Below, in pieces: positions 15,256 through 15,322 of a stretch of 15,322 bases of DNA. Made by a program: the position numbers and the translations under genes. Where the stretch lies: assembly GCA_964345555.1 (NCBI GenBank), contig CAYFRD010000036.1, positions 1 to 15,322 on the forward strand, in the 5' to 3' direction. The stretch's first letter is position 1; each line of letters opens with the position of its first letter. This DNA is from Peptoniphilus_E sp964345555. GTDB lineage: Bacteria; Bacillota; Clostridia; Tissierellales; Peptoniphilaceae. Under the pieces are notes generated by a model. That model worked only from the letters and a program-made list of their open reading frames with translations, did not search any database and was not told where the DNA came from.

Positions 15256-15322
15256 ATGGACAGTGACGGGTATCTGCAGGTGATAATATTGTTCCTACTT
15301 CTTATCGGAGCATCTTATTGCG
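15256..15322 (+). CDS. Start of a membrane protein, possibly CNNM/CorC (hemolysin-like) family; cut by window end
   Basis: Only the first 22 codons are visible. AGGAG (15243-15247) lies eight bases before the ATG. The peptide begins MDSDGYLQVIILFLLLIG and continues hydrophobic to the window edge. A short acidic N-terminus followed at once by a membrane helix resembles the start of CNNM-domain proteins (CorC/HlyC type, divalent cation export), but the visible part is too short to be sure. Confidence 0.5.
   Translation, partial: MDSDGYLQVIILFLLLIGASYC

Noticed and set aside
1..15322. CRISPR arrays, tRNA or rRNA genes, insertion-sequence ends
   Set aside because: No regularly spaced direct repeats, tRNA cloverleaf signatures, rRNA sequence or transposase genes were seen.

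Overview
The window looks like chromosomal DNA of a low-GC, strictly anaerobic Firmicute (Clostridia/Tissierellia type). The basis is AT-rich sequence, strong AAGGAG ribosome binding sites, a very long HgdC-type dehydratase activator, a CyuA-family iron-sulfur lyase, a sigma-54 activator, a tripartite tricarboxylate transporter (TTT) with a lipoprotein binding protein, and a solo URO-D-family protein. This fits an amino-acid- or organic-acid-fermenting anaerobe. The exact species cannot be told from the sequence alone.

Layout. (1) 1-2717: an AbgT-family transporter gene broken by a -1 frameshift (two overlapping pieces), followed by an intact M20D amidohydrolase whose ribosome binding site overlaps the transporter stop. 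This is the classic p-aminobenzoyl-glutamate/acyl-amino-acid import-and-hydrolysis pair. A terminator ends it at about 2842-2871. (2) 2718-3058: a 341-base intergenic region with that terminator, a repeated TTGGATCT-type motif and a promoter whose -10 box sits between two 19-base inverted-repeat arms. (3) 3059-7330: a 1423-residue fused acyl-CoA dehydratase activase (two BadF/HgdC ATPase domains, a DUF2229-type region and an HgdB-like region), ended by a 23-bp hairpin that includes its stop codon. (4) 7371-7568: a non-coding stretch I cannot explain. (5) 7569-9353, minus strand: a sigma-54-dependent activator with a cysteine-containing sensor, PAS, AAA+ and Fis-type HTH. (6) 9354-9535: a divergent control region with an inverted-repeat enhancer and an excellent -24/-12 promoter facing cyuA. 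(7) 9536-15144: cyuA-like lyase, then tctC, tctB, tctA and a URO-D-family protein, closed by a terminator. (8) 15256 to the end: start of what is probably a CNNM/CorC-family membrane protein.

How the genes may work together. The sigma-54 activator very probably switches on the CyuA-family lyase from the enhancer and the -24/-12 promoter between them. The TTT operon has its own sigma-A-like promoter with a 19-bp palindrome over the start point, so import may be under separate or additional control. The lyase, transporter and URO-D protein look like a small catabolic module: import of an organic acid, Fe-S-dependent elimination, and a possible methyl- or corrinoid-related step. The substrate is unknown and this grouping is inference. 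The dehydratase activase next door, on the far side of the regulator, may or may not belong to the same metabolism.
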